A stretch of 64,000 bases of DNA from Streptomyces katrae (GTDB lineage: Bacteria > Actinomycetota > Actinomycetes > Streptomycetales > Streptomycetaceae), in NCBI RefSeq assembly GCF_000717655.1, contig NZ_JNZY01000036.1, positions 1 to 64,000 on the forward strand, read 5' to 3'. Made by a program: the position numbers and the translations under genes. Of this stretch, positions 28,781 through 37,913 are shown in pieces (position 1 is the stretch's first letter; every line of letters begins with the position of its first letter). The notes beneath the pieces are model-generated. The model was not told the DNA's origin. It saw only the letters and a list, made by a program, of their open reading frames with translations, and did no database searches.

Positions 28781-30070
28781 GTGGCAGCCACCGATGAGAC
28801 GACCGTGACGACGACCGGCACCGCCGACACCACCGGGTCGGCAGGTACCGCCGAGGCGGCGACCGGCCCGACCGGGCCCGCCCCCGCCGGTCCCGCAGGG
28901 CCTCCCGGCGGCGGCGCCACCGCCCAGGCGGCGCCGGGGGCCCGGATGCCGCGCTGGCTGCCGCGCGCCGTCGTCCTCGTCCTGGCCCTCATCGCCTGCT
29001 TCCAGCTCGGCAGCTGGGCCTTCCACCAGCTGACCGGGCTGCTCATCAACATCCTGATCGCGTTCTTCCTCGCGCTCGCGATCGAACCCGCCGTGGCCCG
29101 GATGTCGGCCCGCGGCATGCGCCGCGGGCTCGCCACCTTCCTGGTGTTCCTCGGGGTGTTCGTCGCGGCCGTCGGCTTCGTCGTCCTGCTCGGCTCGATG
29201 CTCGCCGGGCAGATCGTCGCGATGGTGCAGGGCTTCCCGGGCTATCTCGACTCGGTGATCGGCTCGATCAACACCACCTTCCACACCAAGCTGTCCCGGC
29301 TCGCGATCCAGGACAGCCTGCTGCACTCGGACTGGCTCCAGAAGTACGTACAGAACAGCGCGACCGGCGTGCTCGACGTGTCCGCCACCGTGCTCGGCGG
29401 ACTCTTCAGGCTGCTGACGGTCGGCCTCTTCTCCTTCTACTTCGCCGCCGACGGGCCGCGGCTGCGGCGCGCGCTGTGCTCCGTACTGCCCCCTGCGAAG
29501 CAGTCGGAGGTGTTGCGCGCCTGGGAGATCGCGGTCGCCAAGACCGGCGGCTACCTCTACTCGCGCGGACTGATGGCCCTGGTCTCAGGCATCGCGCACT
29601 ACGTCGTGTTCGCGGTCCTCGACGTGCCGTACGCGCCCGCGCTCGCGGTGTGGGTGGGGCTGGTCTCCCAGTTCATCCCCACCATCGGCACCTACCTGGC
29701 GGGCGCGCTGCCGATGCTGATCGCCTTCCCGGACTCGCCCTGGAACGCGCTGTACGTCCTCGGATTCGTGGTGGTCTACCAGCAGTTCGAGAACTACGTG
29801 CTCCAGCCGAAGCTGACCTCGAAGACGGTCGACATCCACCCGGCGGTGGCCTTCGGGTCGGTCATCGCGGGCACGGCCCTGCTGGGCGCGGTCGGGGCGC
29901 TGATCGCGATCCCGGCCGTCGCCACGCTGCAGGCCTTCCTCGGCGCGTACGTGAAGAGGTACGAGGTGACGGAAGGGGCGGCGGGGGCGGGCGGGACCGC
30001 CGGGGCTGCCGGTGATCCCGCTACTTCTTCTCCTCGGCCGCGGCGACGAAGGCTGCCAGGGCCTCGCTGA
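28781..30070 (+). CDS. AI-2E (PerM) family membrane transporter
   Basis: A 429-residue protein. A Thr/Ala/Gly-rich cytoplasmic start (1-60) precedes about eight membrane helices, including FFLALAIEPAVARMSARGMR and VSQFIPTIGTYLAGALPMLI, which are hallmarks of the AI-2E/PerM family. Family members are proposed exporters of signals or ions; no substrate can be assigned. The last 17 codons overlap the HTH-Clp-N gene on the other strand by 50 bp. GTG 28781 has CAGACT 7 nt upstream and no ribosome binding site. Confidence 0.85.
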   Translation: MAATDETTVTTTGTADTTGSAGTAEAATGPTGPAPAGPAGPPGGGATAQAAPGARMPRWLPRAVVLVLALIACFQLGSWAFHQLTGLLINILIAFFLALAIEPAVARMSARGMRRGLATFLVFLGVFVAAVGFVVLLGSMLAGQIVAMVQGFPGYLDSVIGSINTTFHTKLSRLAIQDSLLHSDWLQKYVQNSATGVLDVSATVLGGLFRLLTVGLFSFYFAADGPRLRRALCSVLPPAKQSEVLRAWEIAVAKTGGYLYSRGLMALVSGIAHYVVFAVLDVPYAPALAVWVGLVSQFIPTIGTYLAGALPMLIAFPDSPWNALYVLGFVVVYQQFENYVLQPKLTSKTVDIHPAVAFGSVIAGTALLGAVGALIAIPAVATLQAFLGAYVKRYEVTEGAAGAGGTAGAAGDPATSSPRPRRRRLPGPR

Positions 30071-30782
30071 CGGTCGCCTCGACGGCGGCCTTGTCCACGC
30101 CGAGGCCGCTGAAGACGCCCTCGCCGTTCTCGAGTTCGAGGAGCGCGAGCAGGATGTGCTCGGTGCCGACGTAGTTGTGGCCGAGGCGCAGGGCCTCGCG
30201 GAAGGTGAGCTCCAGGGCCTTCTTGGCGGACGCGTCGAAGGGGACGAGGGCGGGAAGCTCTTCGGTGGCGGCCGGGGGCAGGGCGGCGGTCGCGGCGGCG
30301 CGTACGTCGTCCGCCGAGACCTGCTGGGCGCGCAGGGCGAGCGCGGCGAGGCCCTCCGGCTCGGCGAGCAGGCCGAGGACGAGGTGCTCGGTGCGGATCT
30401 CGCAGTGGCCGGCGGCGCGCGCCTCGTTCTGCGCGGTGACGACGACGTTGCGGGCGCGGGGGGTGAAGCGGCCGAAGCCCTGGCTGGGGTCGATGCCGCC
30501 CTCGCCCTCCTTGTCGGCCTTGGGGACGAAGCGCTTCTGGGCGGCCTGGCGGGTGACGCCCATGCTGCGGCCGATGTCGGTCCAGGAGGCGCCGGAGCGG
30601 CGGGCCTGGTCCACGAAGTGGCCGATGAGGTGGTCCGCGACGTCACCGAGGGACTCGGCGACGACGACGGCGCCGCTGAGCTGCTCCAGGGTGTCGGTGT
30701 GGACCTTTTTGATGGCCTCGATCAGGTCGTCGAGGCGTACCGGATTGGTCATGCGAACGGGTTCCACTGAAGGGTTCGTCAT
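30021..30782 (-). CDS. HTH plus double Clp-N domain protein, probable autoregulated stress regulator
   Basis: A 253-residue soluble protein. The N-terminal part (about 15-90) holds a helix-turn-helix, GASWTDIGRSMGVTRQAAQK. The rest (about 105-250) carries two Clp_N repeats, each with an EHILLAL/EHLVLGL motif as in ClpC/ClpA, but there is no AAA+ motor. It may therefore couple substrate or adaptor sensing to DNA binding, which is inference. ATG 30782 is preferred over 30752 because a TTGACA-17-TACGGT promoter ends 7 nt upstream. Inverted repeats overlap that promoter. Confidence 0.82.
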   Translation of the reverse strand: MTNPSVEPVRMTNPVRLDDLIEAIKKVHTDTLEQLSGAVVVAESLGDVADHLIGHFVDQARRSGASWTDIGRSMGVTRQAAQKRFVPKADKEGEGGIDPSQGFGRFTPRARNVVVTAQNEARAAGHCEIRTEHLVLGLLAEPEGLAALALRAQQVSADDVRAAATAALPPAATEELPALVPFDASAKKALELTFREALRLGHNYVGTEHILLALLELENGEGVFSGLGVDKAAVEATVSEALAAFVAAAEEKK

Positions 30783-30789
30783 GGGTGCA

Positions 30790-30853
30790 ACCGTAGGTTG
30801 ACAGTCCAGGGGTGTCAACCCTGGGTTGTCAGTCGGTGGGCCCGGGTCAACCC
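30790..30853 (-). promoter_or_regulatory. Leaderless promoter with overlapping GTCAACC operator repeats
   Basis: On the minus strand the -35 is TTGACA (30818-30813) and the -10 TACGGT (30795-30790), with a 17-nt spacer and 7 nt to ATG 30782. Plus-strand half-sites are GGTTGACA (30796-30803), TGTCAACC (30813-30820), GGGTTGTCA (30823-30831) and GGTCAACCC (30845-30853). The first two form an 8-bp inverted repeat with a 9-bp gap across the spacer and -35. A repressor here would block polymerase. Confidence 0.75.
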
Positions 30854-31671
30854 GGGGCGCCGTGGGGCGGTGCGGGGGAGGGCGGGAGTGCGGGCACGAG
30901 GCGGGCCAGGGTGGCGGGGGCGCGGGAGACGCCCTGGCGGGCCACCTCGACGAGCGTGGACCGGGCCTCTGCAGGGGCCGGGGCGTCGGCCCCCGGCCAG
31001 GGGATCCGCGGCGACCGCGTCCCGCCCCCGGAGACCTCGTCGCAGCGGCGGCCGCCCGCCGCGGTGGCGCGGTCCGGCACGGGCCCGGCGCACAGGGTGG
31101 TGAGCCCCACCGCCGCGCCGAGCGCGGCGAACGCGAGGAACGGCCCCAGGCCGCCGCCCTCCCCGGTGGCGGAGTCGACGGCGCAGGCCGCGGCCGTGGC
31201 CAGGACCGCGAGCGCCAGCAGCACCTGCTGCCGGCCTGGGTGCGCGCGGCCCGCTCGCGCCGCCCGGGGCCGACGGTCAGGCCCCGCGCAGCCGGGCCCT
31301 TCGCGACCGCGGCGTTGGCGGGGAGGCGGCGACGGGCTTCCCGAGCCGGTCCGCGTGCGGCGCCGGAGAGCCTGCTGCCCGGCGGAGGGCCTCCGCCTGG
31401 ACCGGGGTCGGCCGGCGGGGGGTGCCGCCTCCGTACGCCGGCCCCCGGGCGGCCGTCGGCGCCACCCGGCCGCATCCCGGCCAGGTGCAGCGTGGTGAGC
31501 GCCACTTCGGCAACGCACTGCCGGCCGCCGTCCAGGTATGCGGCTTCGTACGGGCCGAGCACCCCGGTGTCCGCCCGGTCCGCGGGGCCGGATCCGCGCT
31601 GCAGCAGGACGCGGGCGAGGGTCACGCCGGGCAGTGGCACGGCCGAAACCCGGGAAGATGTAGACCCACAC
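30847..31671 (-). pseudogene. Frameshifted relic of a TIGR04222-type membrane protein gene
   Basis: Pieces of one protein are spread over all three minus-strand frames. A GTG start at 31671 reads VWVYIFPGF. A second frame gives LGPYEAAYLDGG and ALTTLHLAG. A third gives TPVQAEALRRA. The second frame returns with AAVAKGPAARGLTVGPGRRE, then the first with two membrane helices (VLLALAVLATAAACAV and FLAFAALGAAVGLTTLCAG) and GRRCDEV. This order fits TIGR04222-domain Streptomyces membrane proteins, known to me from memory. At least three or four frameshifts, near 31635, 31405, 31325 and 31240, make it non-functional. No intact gene lies between 30783 and 31947. Confidence 0.6.
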
Positions 31672-31816
31672 CGTCGCCCCCGGCTTCGTGTCCCGTCTCC
31701 GTTCCGCCCGAGTGTGGGCCTGCCCGGGGGCCGGGGCAATGCGTCGGACCGGACCCGTCCGGCCGCGGGCCGGACGGCCTCGCGGGGTGGCCCGCTCCGG
31801 GTGGGACGTGGCGCGC

Positions 31817-31846
31817 TTGACAGGGAAATCGAACATCCATTCTGAT
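31817..31846 (+). promoter_or_regulatory. recA promoter with LexA (SOS) box
   Basis: A -35 TTGACA (31817-31822), 18-nt spacer and TCTGAT (31841-31846) form the likely promoter. The box GAACATCCATTC (31831-31842) sits in the spacer and touches the -10. It matches the actinobacterial LexA pattern GAAC-N4-GTTC with one change in the second half. LexA bound there would occlude polymerase. Confidence 0.85.
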
Positions 31847-31947
31847 GAGTTATCCACAGCCGAAACGGACGTGGGAGCGCATTGTCAGTGGCAGGCGTTA
31901 GCGTCAATGGCGTGAAGCGATCGACTCAAGCAAACCGGGTGGAACCC

Positions 31948-33057
<1,110 letters not shown>

Positions 33058-33060
33058 CCC

Positions 33061-33702
33061 GTGCGGGAGCAGGAAAGGGGCGGCGGGAACGGCGGCCGGG
33101 AGGGCCGTCGCGAAGGCAGCCGCGAACGCGGCCGTGAGGGGCGTCGCGACGGACGCGCCGAAGGCCGTGGCGAAGGCCGCCAGGAGCTGCCGCCCCAGAG
33201 TCCCGAGGAGCAGGCGCGGGCGATCTGTCTGCGCCTGCTCACCGGGATGCCGCGCACCCGGCGCCAGCTCGCGGACGCCCTCGAGAAACGGGGCATCCCC
33301 GAGGAGGTGTCGCAGGCGGTCCTCTCCCGGTTCGAGGAGGTCGGCCTGATCGACGACGCCGCCTTCGCCGGGGCCTGGGTCGAGTCCCGGCACCGCGGCC
33401 GTGGCCTCGCCCGCCGGGCGCTCGCCCAGGAGCTGCGCACGAAGGGGGTGCACGCCACCCTCGTCCAGGAGGCCCTGGAACAGCTGGACTCCGACCAGGA
33501 GGAGCAGACCGCCCGGGAGCTCGTGGAGCGCAAGCTCCGCGCCACCCGGGGCCTGGAGCGGGACAAGCGGATCCGGCGGCTCGCCGGGATGCTCGCCCGC
33601 AAGGGGTACCCGGAGGGCATGGCCCTGCGGGTGGTCCGGCGCGCGCTGGAGGAAGAGGGCGACGGTGCGGACGCGGACGACCTGGGGTACCCCGGGTTCT
33701 GA
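33061..33702 (+). CDS. recX: RecX, RecA-modulating protein
   Basis: A 213-residue protein. After an unusual 40-residue tail of Arg, Glu and Gly, the RecX body (about 45-200) contains three helical repeats, with CLRLLTGMPRTRRQLADALE, VGLIDDAAFAGAWVESRHR and RKGYPEGMALRVVR. RecX binds RecA filaments and limits their activity. GTG 33061 lies 3 nt after recA, so the two are co-transcribed and coupled. A later start that removes part of the tail cannot be excluded. Confidence 0.92.
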   Translation: MREQERGGGNGGREGRREGSRERGREGRRDGRAEGRGEGRQELPPQSPEEQARAICLRLLTGMPRTRRQLADALEKRGIPEEVSQAVLSRFEEVGLIDDAAFAGAWVESRHRGRGLARRALAQELRTKGVHATLVQEALEQLDSDQEEQTARELVERKLRATRGLERDKRIRRLAGMLARKGYPEGMALRVVRRALEEEGDGADADDLGYPGF

Positions 33703-33798
33703 GCTGCGCGGCAGGACCCGGGGGTGGGGATAGCCCCCGGGTGCAGACGCCAGGGTGCTTCACTGCCAACCACCAAGCGCGGCGGCAGAGTTGCCCGC

Positions 33799-36339
33799 AT
33801 GATGCTGCGTTACGCCCTCCAGACCGTCAGGGACCGCAAGGCCGGTTTCCTCGGCGCCTTCACCGCACTGCTCTGTGCGGCCGCCCTCGTCACCGCCTGC
33901 GGCACGCTCCTGGAAACGGGACTCCGTGGAAGGATCGCCGCCGAGCGCTACGCGGCCGCTCCGATCGTCGTCTCCGCGGACCAGAACGTCCACCAGACCA
34001 CGGTCAAGGAGAAGAAGGGCAAGGCCAAGACGAAGCACAAGGCCAAGCCCGTCGCCGAGCGGGCCTGGCTCCCCGCCGCCACGGTGGACGCGGTCCGGTC
34101 CGTGCCGGGCGTCGAGCGGGCCGTACCGGAGCTCAGCTTCCAGGCCGTCCCGCTGGTCGAGGCCCCCGGCGGCGCGAAGCCCTCGTACGGGCACGCCTGG
34201 ACGTCGGCCGCGCTCACCCCCTTCACGCTCACCGAGGGCCGCGCCCCCCAAGGCGGCGGCGAGGTCGTCGTCGACCGTGAACTGGCCGCCCGCGCAGGAC
34301 TGAGGACCGGCGCCCCGCTCACCGTGCAGGCCACCGGCGAGCCGAAGACGTACACCGTCAGCGGGATCGCGCAGACCGCCCGGGGCGGTCTCGCCCGGCA
34401 GAACGCGCTGTTCTTCGGCGACGCCGAGGCGCAGCGGCTGGCCGCCCGCGACGGACAGGTCACCGCCATCGGCGTACTGCCGGCACCCGGGAAGGACCCC
34501 GGCGAACTGGCGGGGCGCATCCGGCAGGCCCTGGGGGGCACTGGCGCGCAGGTCGCCGTGGGCGACGCACGCGGGCCGGTGGAGTTCCTCGACGCGGCCG
34601 GCGCACGCATCAAGCTGGTCTCCATGGGCGGGGCCATGGGCGGCACCTCGCTGCTCGTCGCGATCCTCGTCGTCGTCGGCACCTTCGCCCTCTCCGTCCA
34701 GCAGCGGTACCGCGAACTCGCCCTGCTGCGCGCCATCGCCGCCACGCCCAAGCAACTGCGCCGCATGATCGGCCGCGAGGCCCTGGTCGTGGGCCTGGCC
34801 GCCGGTGTGGCGGGGGCGCTCGCCGGGCTCCCGCTCGCCGCCTGGCTGCACGGCCGGTTCATCGAGAGCGGGGTCGTCCCCGCCAACCTGGAGCGCACCG
34901 CCGGGATCTTCCCGATGTTCGCCGCCGTCGGCGCGAGCCTGCTCGGCGCCTGGGCCGCGGCCAGGATCACCGGGCGGCGGATCGCCCGGATCCGTCCGGC
35001 CGAGGCGCTCGCCGAAGCCGCCCTCGAGCGGGGCCGGCCCGCGTGGCTCCGGATCGCGACCGGGATGCTGCTGCTCGCCGGCGGTGTGGTGCTGGTCGCC
35101 GTACTGAGTGGGCTGCGCACCGAGCCGGCGTCGACCCCGGTGACCTTCCTGGCCGTCGTGGTGCTCGCCGGGGCGGTCTCGCTGCTCGGCCCGCTGCTGG
35201 TCCGGGGCGCGACCGCGCTGCTCGCAGGGCCGCTGCGGCTGGCCGGCGCGGGCGGGCACCTGGCCACCGCGAACCTGCGCGGCAACGCCACCCGGATGGC
35301 CTCCGCCGTCACCCCGCTCGCCCTGCTGATCGGCATGACCTGCACCGTCCTGTTCATCACGCCGACCCTGGGCAACGCCGCCCGGGCGCAGGCCCGGGAC
35401 GGGGTCCGGGCCGGCTGGGTGCTGGCCGCGCAGGGGCCCGGTGTCACCGGCGCTGCCGCGGAGCGGATCCGCCGGACCCCGGGGGTCACGGCTGCCACCG
35501 AGGTCGTGCACACGTCCGTACGGGTGGGGCTGACGAGGTACGGCGCGCAGGGGGTGACCCCGGCCGGGCTGACCCGGACCTGGGACCCCGGTGTGACGAG
35601 CGGGAGCCTGGACGGCTTCGGCGAGAAGAGCGTGGCGGTGAGCGAACTGGCGGCCGATCAACTGGGGCTGAGGCCGGGGAGCCCGCTGAAGCTGGCGCTG
35701 GGCGACGGGACCCCGGTCACCCTGACCGTCTCGGCCGTGTACGCGCGGGGGCTGGGCTTCGGGGACATGACCCTGCCGCACGACCTGGTCGCGGCGCACA
35801 TGGACGACCCCCTGGCGAGCAGCGTGCTGGTTGCGGCGGAGCCGGGGACCGGGCGGGAGCAGCTGGCCGCGGCGGTACGGGAGTTCCCGGGGGTCGGAGT
35901 GCTGTCGGCGCGCGATGCGGACGAGGTACGGGCGGAGCGGCAGCAGGCCGGCGCCGAGATCAACCTGCTGGCGATGGGGCTCGTGCTGGCGTTCACCGCG
36001 ATCGCCGTGGTCAACACGCTGGCGATGTCCACGGCGGAGCGGTTCCGGGAGTTCGCGATGCTGAGGCTGGCGGGGGCGAAGCGGCGTCAGGTGCTGCGGA
36101 TGCTGCGGACGGAGGCGCTGGCGGTGCTGCTGATCGGGGCGGTGCTGGGGTCGGGGATCTCGCTGGCCGTACTGACCGCGTTCAGCGTGGGCATGACGGG
36201 GGCGGCTGCGCCGGCGGTGCTGCCGGTGGTGTACGTGGGGGTGCTGGGGGTGGCGGGGCTGTTGGCCCTCGCGGCCACCGCCCTGCCGGGCCGGGTGGCG
36301 TTGCGGATCCCTCCGGTGGAGGTGGCCACCTCGCGGTAG
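33799..36339 (+). CDS. FtsX-type ABC transporter permease without adjacent ATPase
   Basis: An 846-residue membrane protein with two FtsX/MacB-like permease domains. An N-terminal helix (about 17-40) is followed by a large extracellular domain containing a Lys-rich run (KEKKGKAKTKHKAK), then helices near 280-420. A second copy follows (helices about 430-530, extracellular domain, helices about 725-840 with LRLAGAKRRQVLRMLR). Such permeases need an ATPase, usually encoded next door, but none is present. Substrate unknown. CAGAGT ends 7 nt before the ATG. A strong hairpin follows the stop. Confidence 0.85.
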   Translation: MMLRYALQTVRDRKAGFLGAFTALLCAAALVTACGTLLETGLRGRIAAERYAAAPIVVSADQNVHQTTVKEKKGKAKTKHKAKPVAERAWLPAATVDAVRSVPGVERAVPELSFQAVPLVEAPGGAKPSYGHAWTSAALTPFTLTEGRAPQGGGEVVVDRELAARAGLRTGAPLTVQATGEPKTYTVSGIAQTARGGLARQNALFFGDAEAQRLAARDGQVTAIGVLPAPGKDPGELAGRIRQALGGTGAQVAVGDARGPVEFLDAAGARIKLVSMGGAMGGTSLLVAILVVVGTFALSVQQRYRELALLRAIAATPKQLRRMIGREALVVGLAAGVAGALAGLPLAAWLHGRFIESGVVPANLERTAGIFPMFAAVGASLLGAWAAARITGRRIARIRPAEALAEAALERGRPAWLRIATGMLLLAGGVVLVAVLSGLRTEPASTPVTFLAVVVLAGAVSLLGPLLVRGATALLAGPLRLAGAGGHLATANLRGNATRMASAVTPLALLIGMTCTVLFITPTLGNAARAQARDGVRAGWVLAAQGPGVTGAAAERIRRTPGVTAATEVVHTSVRVGLTRYGAQGVTPAGLTRTWDPGVTSGSLDGFGEKSVAVSELAADQLGLRPGSPLKLALGDGTPVTLTVSAVYARGLGFGDMTLPHDLVAAHMDDPLASSVLVAAEPGTGREQLAAAVREFPGVGVLSARDADEVRAERQQAGAEINLLAMGLVLAFTAIAVVNTLAMSTAERFREFAMLRLAGAKRRQVLRMLRTEALAVLLIGAVLGSGISLAVLTAFSVGMTGAAAPAVLPVVYVGVLGVAGLLALAATALPGRVALRIPPVEVATSR

Positions 36340-36397
36340 CGGCCGCCGCATGCGGGCCCGCTGTTCGCCGGTCGCCGTCCGCCGCTCGCCGCCCGCC

Positions 36398-36438
36398 GGC
36401 CCGGGGCCGCACCGCTTCGGTGGTGCCGGCCCCGGGCC
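36398..36438 (+). terminator. Hairpin terminator after the ABC permease gene
   Basis: GGCCCGGGGCC-GCACC pairs with GGTGC-C-GGCCCCGGGCC, giving a 16-bp stem with one bulged C and an 8-nt loop. It lies 58 nt after the permease stop. No T-tract. Confidence 0.75.
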
Positions 36439-36516
36439 GGGGGTGTGGGCGGGGCCTGCGGCGCCGGTCCCCTACCCGCCCTTCCACCGTTCCCCGGGCT
36501 CCGCCCGGACCCGGTT

Positions 36517-36736
36517 CTCAAGCGTCGGACGGGCTGGGAGACGTGGGCGTTGCCCGGACGTTGTCCTCAAGCGCCGGACGGGCTGGGAGACCTGGGCTCC
36601 CCCCGGGTTCCGGTTCTCAAGTGCCAGACGGGCTGGAGACCCGGGCTCCGCCCGGGCCCGGTTCTCAAGCGCCGGACGGGCTGGGAGACGTGGGCTTCGC
36701 CCGGACGTTGTCCTCAAGCGCCGGACGGGCTGGAAG
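36517..36736. repeat. Five-copy intergenic repeat array, 48-50 bp period
   Basis: Copies of a core close to CTCAAGCGCCGGACGGGCTG start at 36517, 36566, 36616, 36664 and 36713. The DNA between cores is about 25 bp and also related: each piece holds a small GGGC...GCCC inverted repeat, in two versions. The core is, from memory, a motif found many times between genes in Streptomyces genomes. It fills the gap between a plus-strand and a minus-strand gene. No coding sequence is seen from 36340 to 36781. Confidence 0.85.
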
Positions 36737-36781
36737 GGTCGGGGTCCCCCCGGAGGGCCGGGGCGGGGCCCGGACCGGGCT

Positions 36782-37168
36782 TCAGGCTACTGGGAGGCCT
36801 GCGGCCTTCCAGGCCTGGAAGCCGCCGGTCAGGTCCGTGGCGCGATGGAGGCCCAGGGTGTGGAGGGAGGCTGCTGCCAGGGAGGAGGCGTAGCCCTCGT
36901 TGCAGATCACCACCACCCGGAGGTCGTGCGAGGTGGCCTCGGGGGCGCGGTGCGAGCCCTGGGGGTCCAGGCGCCACTCCAGCTCGTTGCGCTCGACCAC
37001 CAGCGCACCCGGGATCAGGCCGTCGCGCTCGCGCAGCGCCTGGTAGCGGATGTCCACCAGGAGCGCGTCGCCGGCCCGGAACGCGGCGTACGCCTGCGCC
37101 GGCTCGATGCGGGCATAGGCCGAACGGACCCGTTCCAGCAGGGCGTCGATGCCGACCGGGGCGCTCAC
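36782..37168 (-). CDS. Rhodanese-like sulfurtransferase
   Basis: A 128-residue single rhodanese domain. Conserved elements are LLVDIRYQALRERDGLIPGA and the active-site loop VVICNEGYASS with catalytic C89. It would carry persulfide sulfur. Its start overlaps the stop of the cysteine dioxygenase gene by 4 nt, so both are made together. This suggests joint removal of excess cysteine or sulfide. The pairing is common in actinobacteria; the exact substrate is not shown by sequence. Confidence 0.9.
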   Translation of the reverse strand: MSAPVGIDALLERVRSAYARIEPAQAYAAFRAGDALLVDIRYQALRERDGLIPGALVVERNELEWRLDPQGSHRAPEATSHDLRVVVICNEGYASSLAAASLHTLGLHRATDLTGGFQAWKAAGLPVA

Positions 37169-37728
37169 TGCCAGTCCGCCGGGCGCTCGACCTGCTCCAG
37201 CGTCAGCACCTGGCCGGTGCGGCTGTAGCGGCGGATCAGGGGCAGCGGCGGGTAGTACGCGTGCACCGAGACGGCGTGCTCCGCCCCGGACTCGTTGAGC
37301 ACCTCGTGGACGTGGTGCTCGCCGAAGGCCCGGCCCGTCCCGGCGCCCAGGCTGCGGCTGCGGTCCAGGTCGGCGGCGAGTTCCAGGCTCCGCCAGCCCT
37401 CCGAGGGCAGCCGGACCGCCAGGGAGTGTTCCCGGAGGCGGCCCCGGGCGGTGGCGAACGCGCCCCGTGATTCGGCGTGGTCGTGCCAGCCGGTGCCGGT
37501 GCCCGGCGGCCAGCCGATCACCCAGGCCTCGCTGCCGCCCGGCCCGTCGAGGCGGATCCAGGTGCGGCCCTCGGGGTCGAGGGGAAGGGAGTCGATGACC
37601 GCCGGGTCGGCGGCGGTACGCAGGGCGAAGTCGAGGAGTTCCGCAGCCGTCACCGCATGGGCGCGTGCGGGGGCGTGCGGAGGTGAGAGGGGCGCAGAGG
37701 GTGCACTGGGTGCAAGGGGCGCAGACAT
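37165..37728 (-). CDS. Cysteine dioxygenase (cupin)
   Basis: A 187-residue cupin enzyme that oxidises cysteine to cysteine sulfinate with Fe(II) and O2. Likely iron ligands are H82 and H84 in GWHDHAESRGAF and H141 in EHHVHEVLNES. SVHAYYPPL matches the family's catalytic H/Y strand. The first 25 residues are low-complexity, so the start could be later, for instance at the GTG encoding VTAAELLDFA. It is preceded by a 28-codon Cys-rich leader ORF and followed by the rhodanese gene. Confidence 0.9.
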   Translation of the reverse strand: MSAPLAPSAPSAPLSPPHAPARAHAVTAAELLDFALRTAADPAVIDSLPLDPEGRTWIRLDGPGGSEAWVIGWPPGTGTGWHDHAESRGAFATARGRLREHSLAVRLPSEGWRSLELAADLDRSRSLGAGTGRAFGEHHVHEVLNESGAEHAVSVHAYYPPLPLIRRYSRTGQVLTLEQVERPADWQ

Positions 37729-37789
37729 GGGGGCGTGACCGTCCTGGGGGTTCGCGAAAGTGCGCGCGGAGCGCGGAGGGATCGGCGAA

Positions 37790-37876
37790 TCAGCAGGAAG
37801 GGCGACACACGCAGCCCGCGTAGCGGAGCAGGTCCATATGGACCCTCCGCCACAGGCGTACGTCGTTGCCGGTCAT
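37790..37876 (-). CDS. Cys-rich putative leader peptide upstream of cysteine dioxygenase
   Basis: A 28-residue ORF beginning MTGNDVRLWRRV and ending in AGCVCRPSC, with three cysteines among the last seven residues. It stops 61 nt before the dioxygenase start. Very similar short ORFs, with a basic middle and CxCR end, are annotated as putative leader peptides before sulfur genes in many Streptomyces; actinobacterial Cys-rich upstream ORFs are known to control downstream genes by cysteine-dependent translation. Here it probably senses Cys-tRNA supply for the dioxygenase-rhodanese operon. It is too short for routine gene calling. Confidence 0.75.
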   Translation of the reverse strand: MTGNDVRLWRRVHMDLLRYAGCVCRPSC

Positions 37877-37883
37877 GTCGGCG

Positions 37884-37913
37884 AGTGAAGCATGCGGACC
37901 GGAGACCGGTCAA
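37884..37913 (-). promoter_or_regulatory. Candidate promoter of the leader-dioxygenase-rhodanese operon
   Basis: On the minus strand TTGACC (37913-37908) is followed after 18 nt by TTCACT, which ends 7 nt before the leader ATG. The inverted repeat GACCGG-aga-CCGGTC (37897-37911) overlaps the -35 and spacer. The -10 is poor, so this is tentative. The -35 overlaps the stop codon of the upstream monooxygenase gene. Confidence 0.4.

Noticed and set aside
36517..36736. Possible CRISPR array (repeat of about 24 bp, period 49 bp)
   Set aside because: The pieces between the repeats are related to each other, the core is a dispersed intergenic motif, and no cas gene is nearby.
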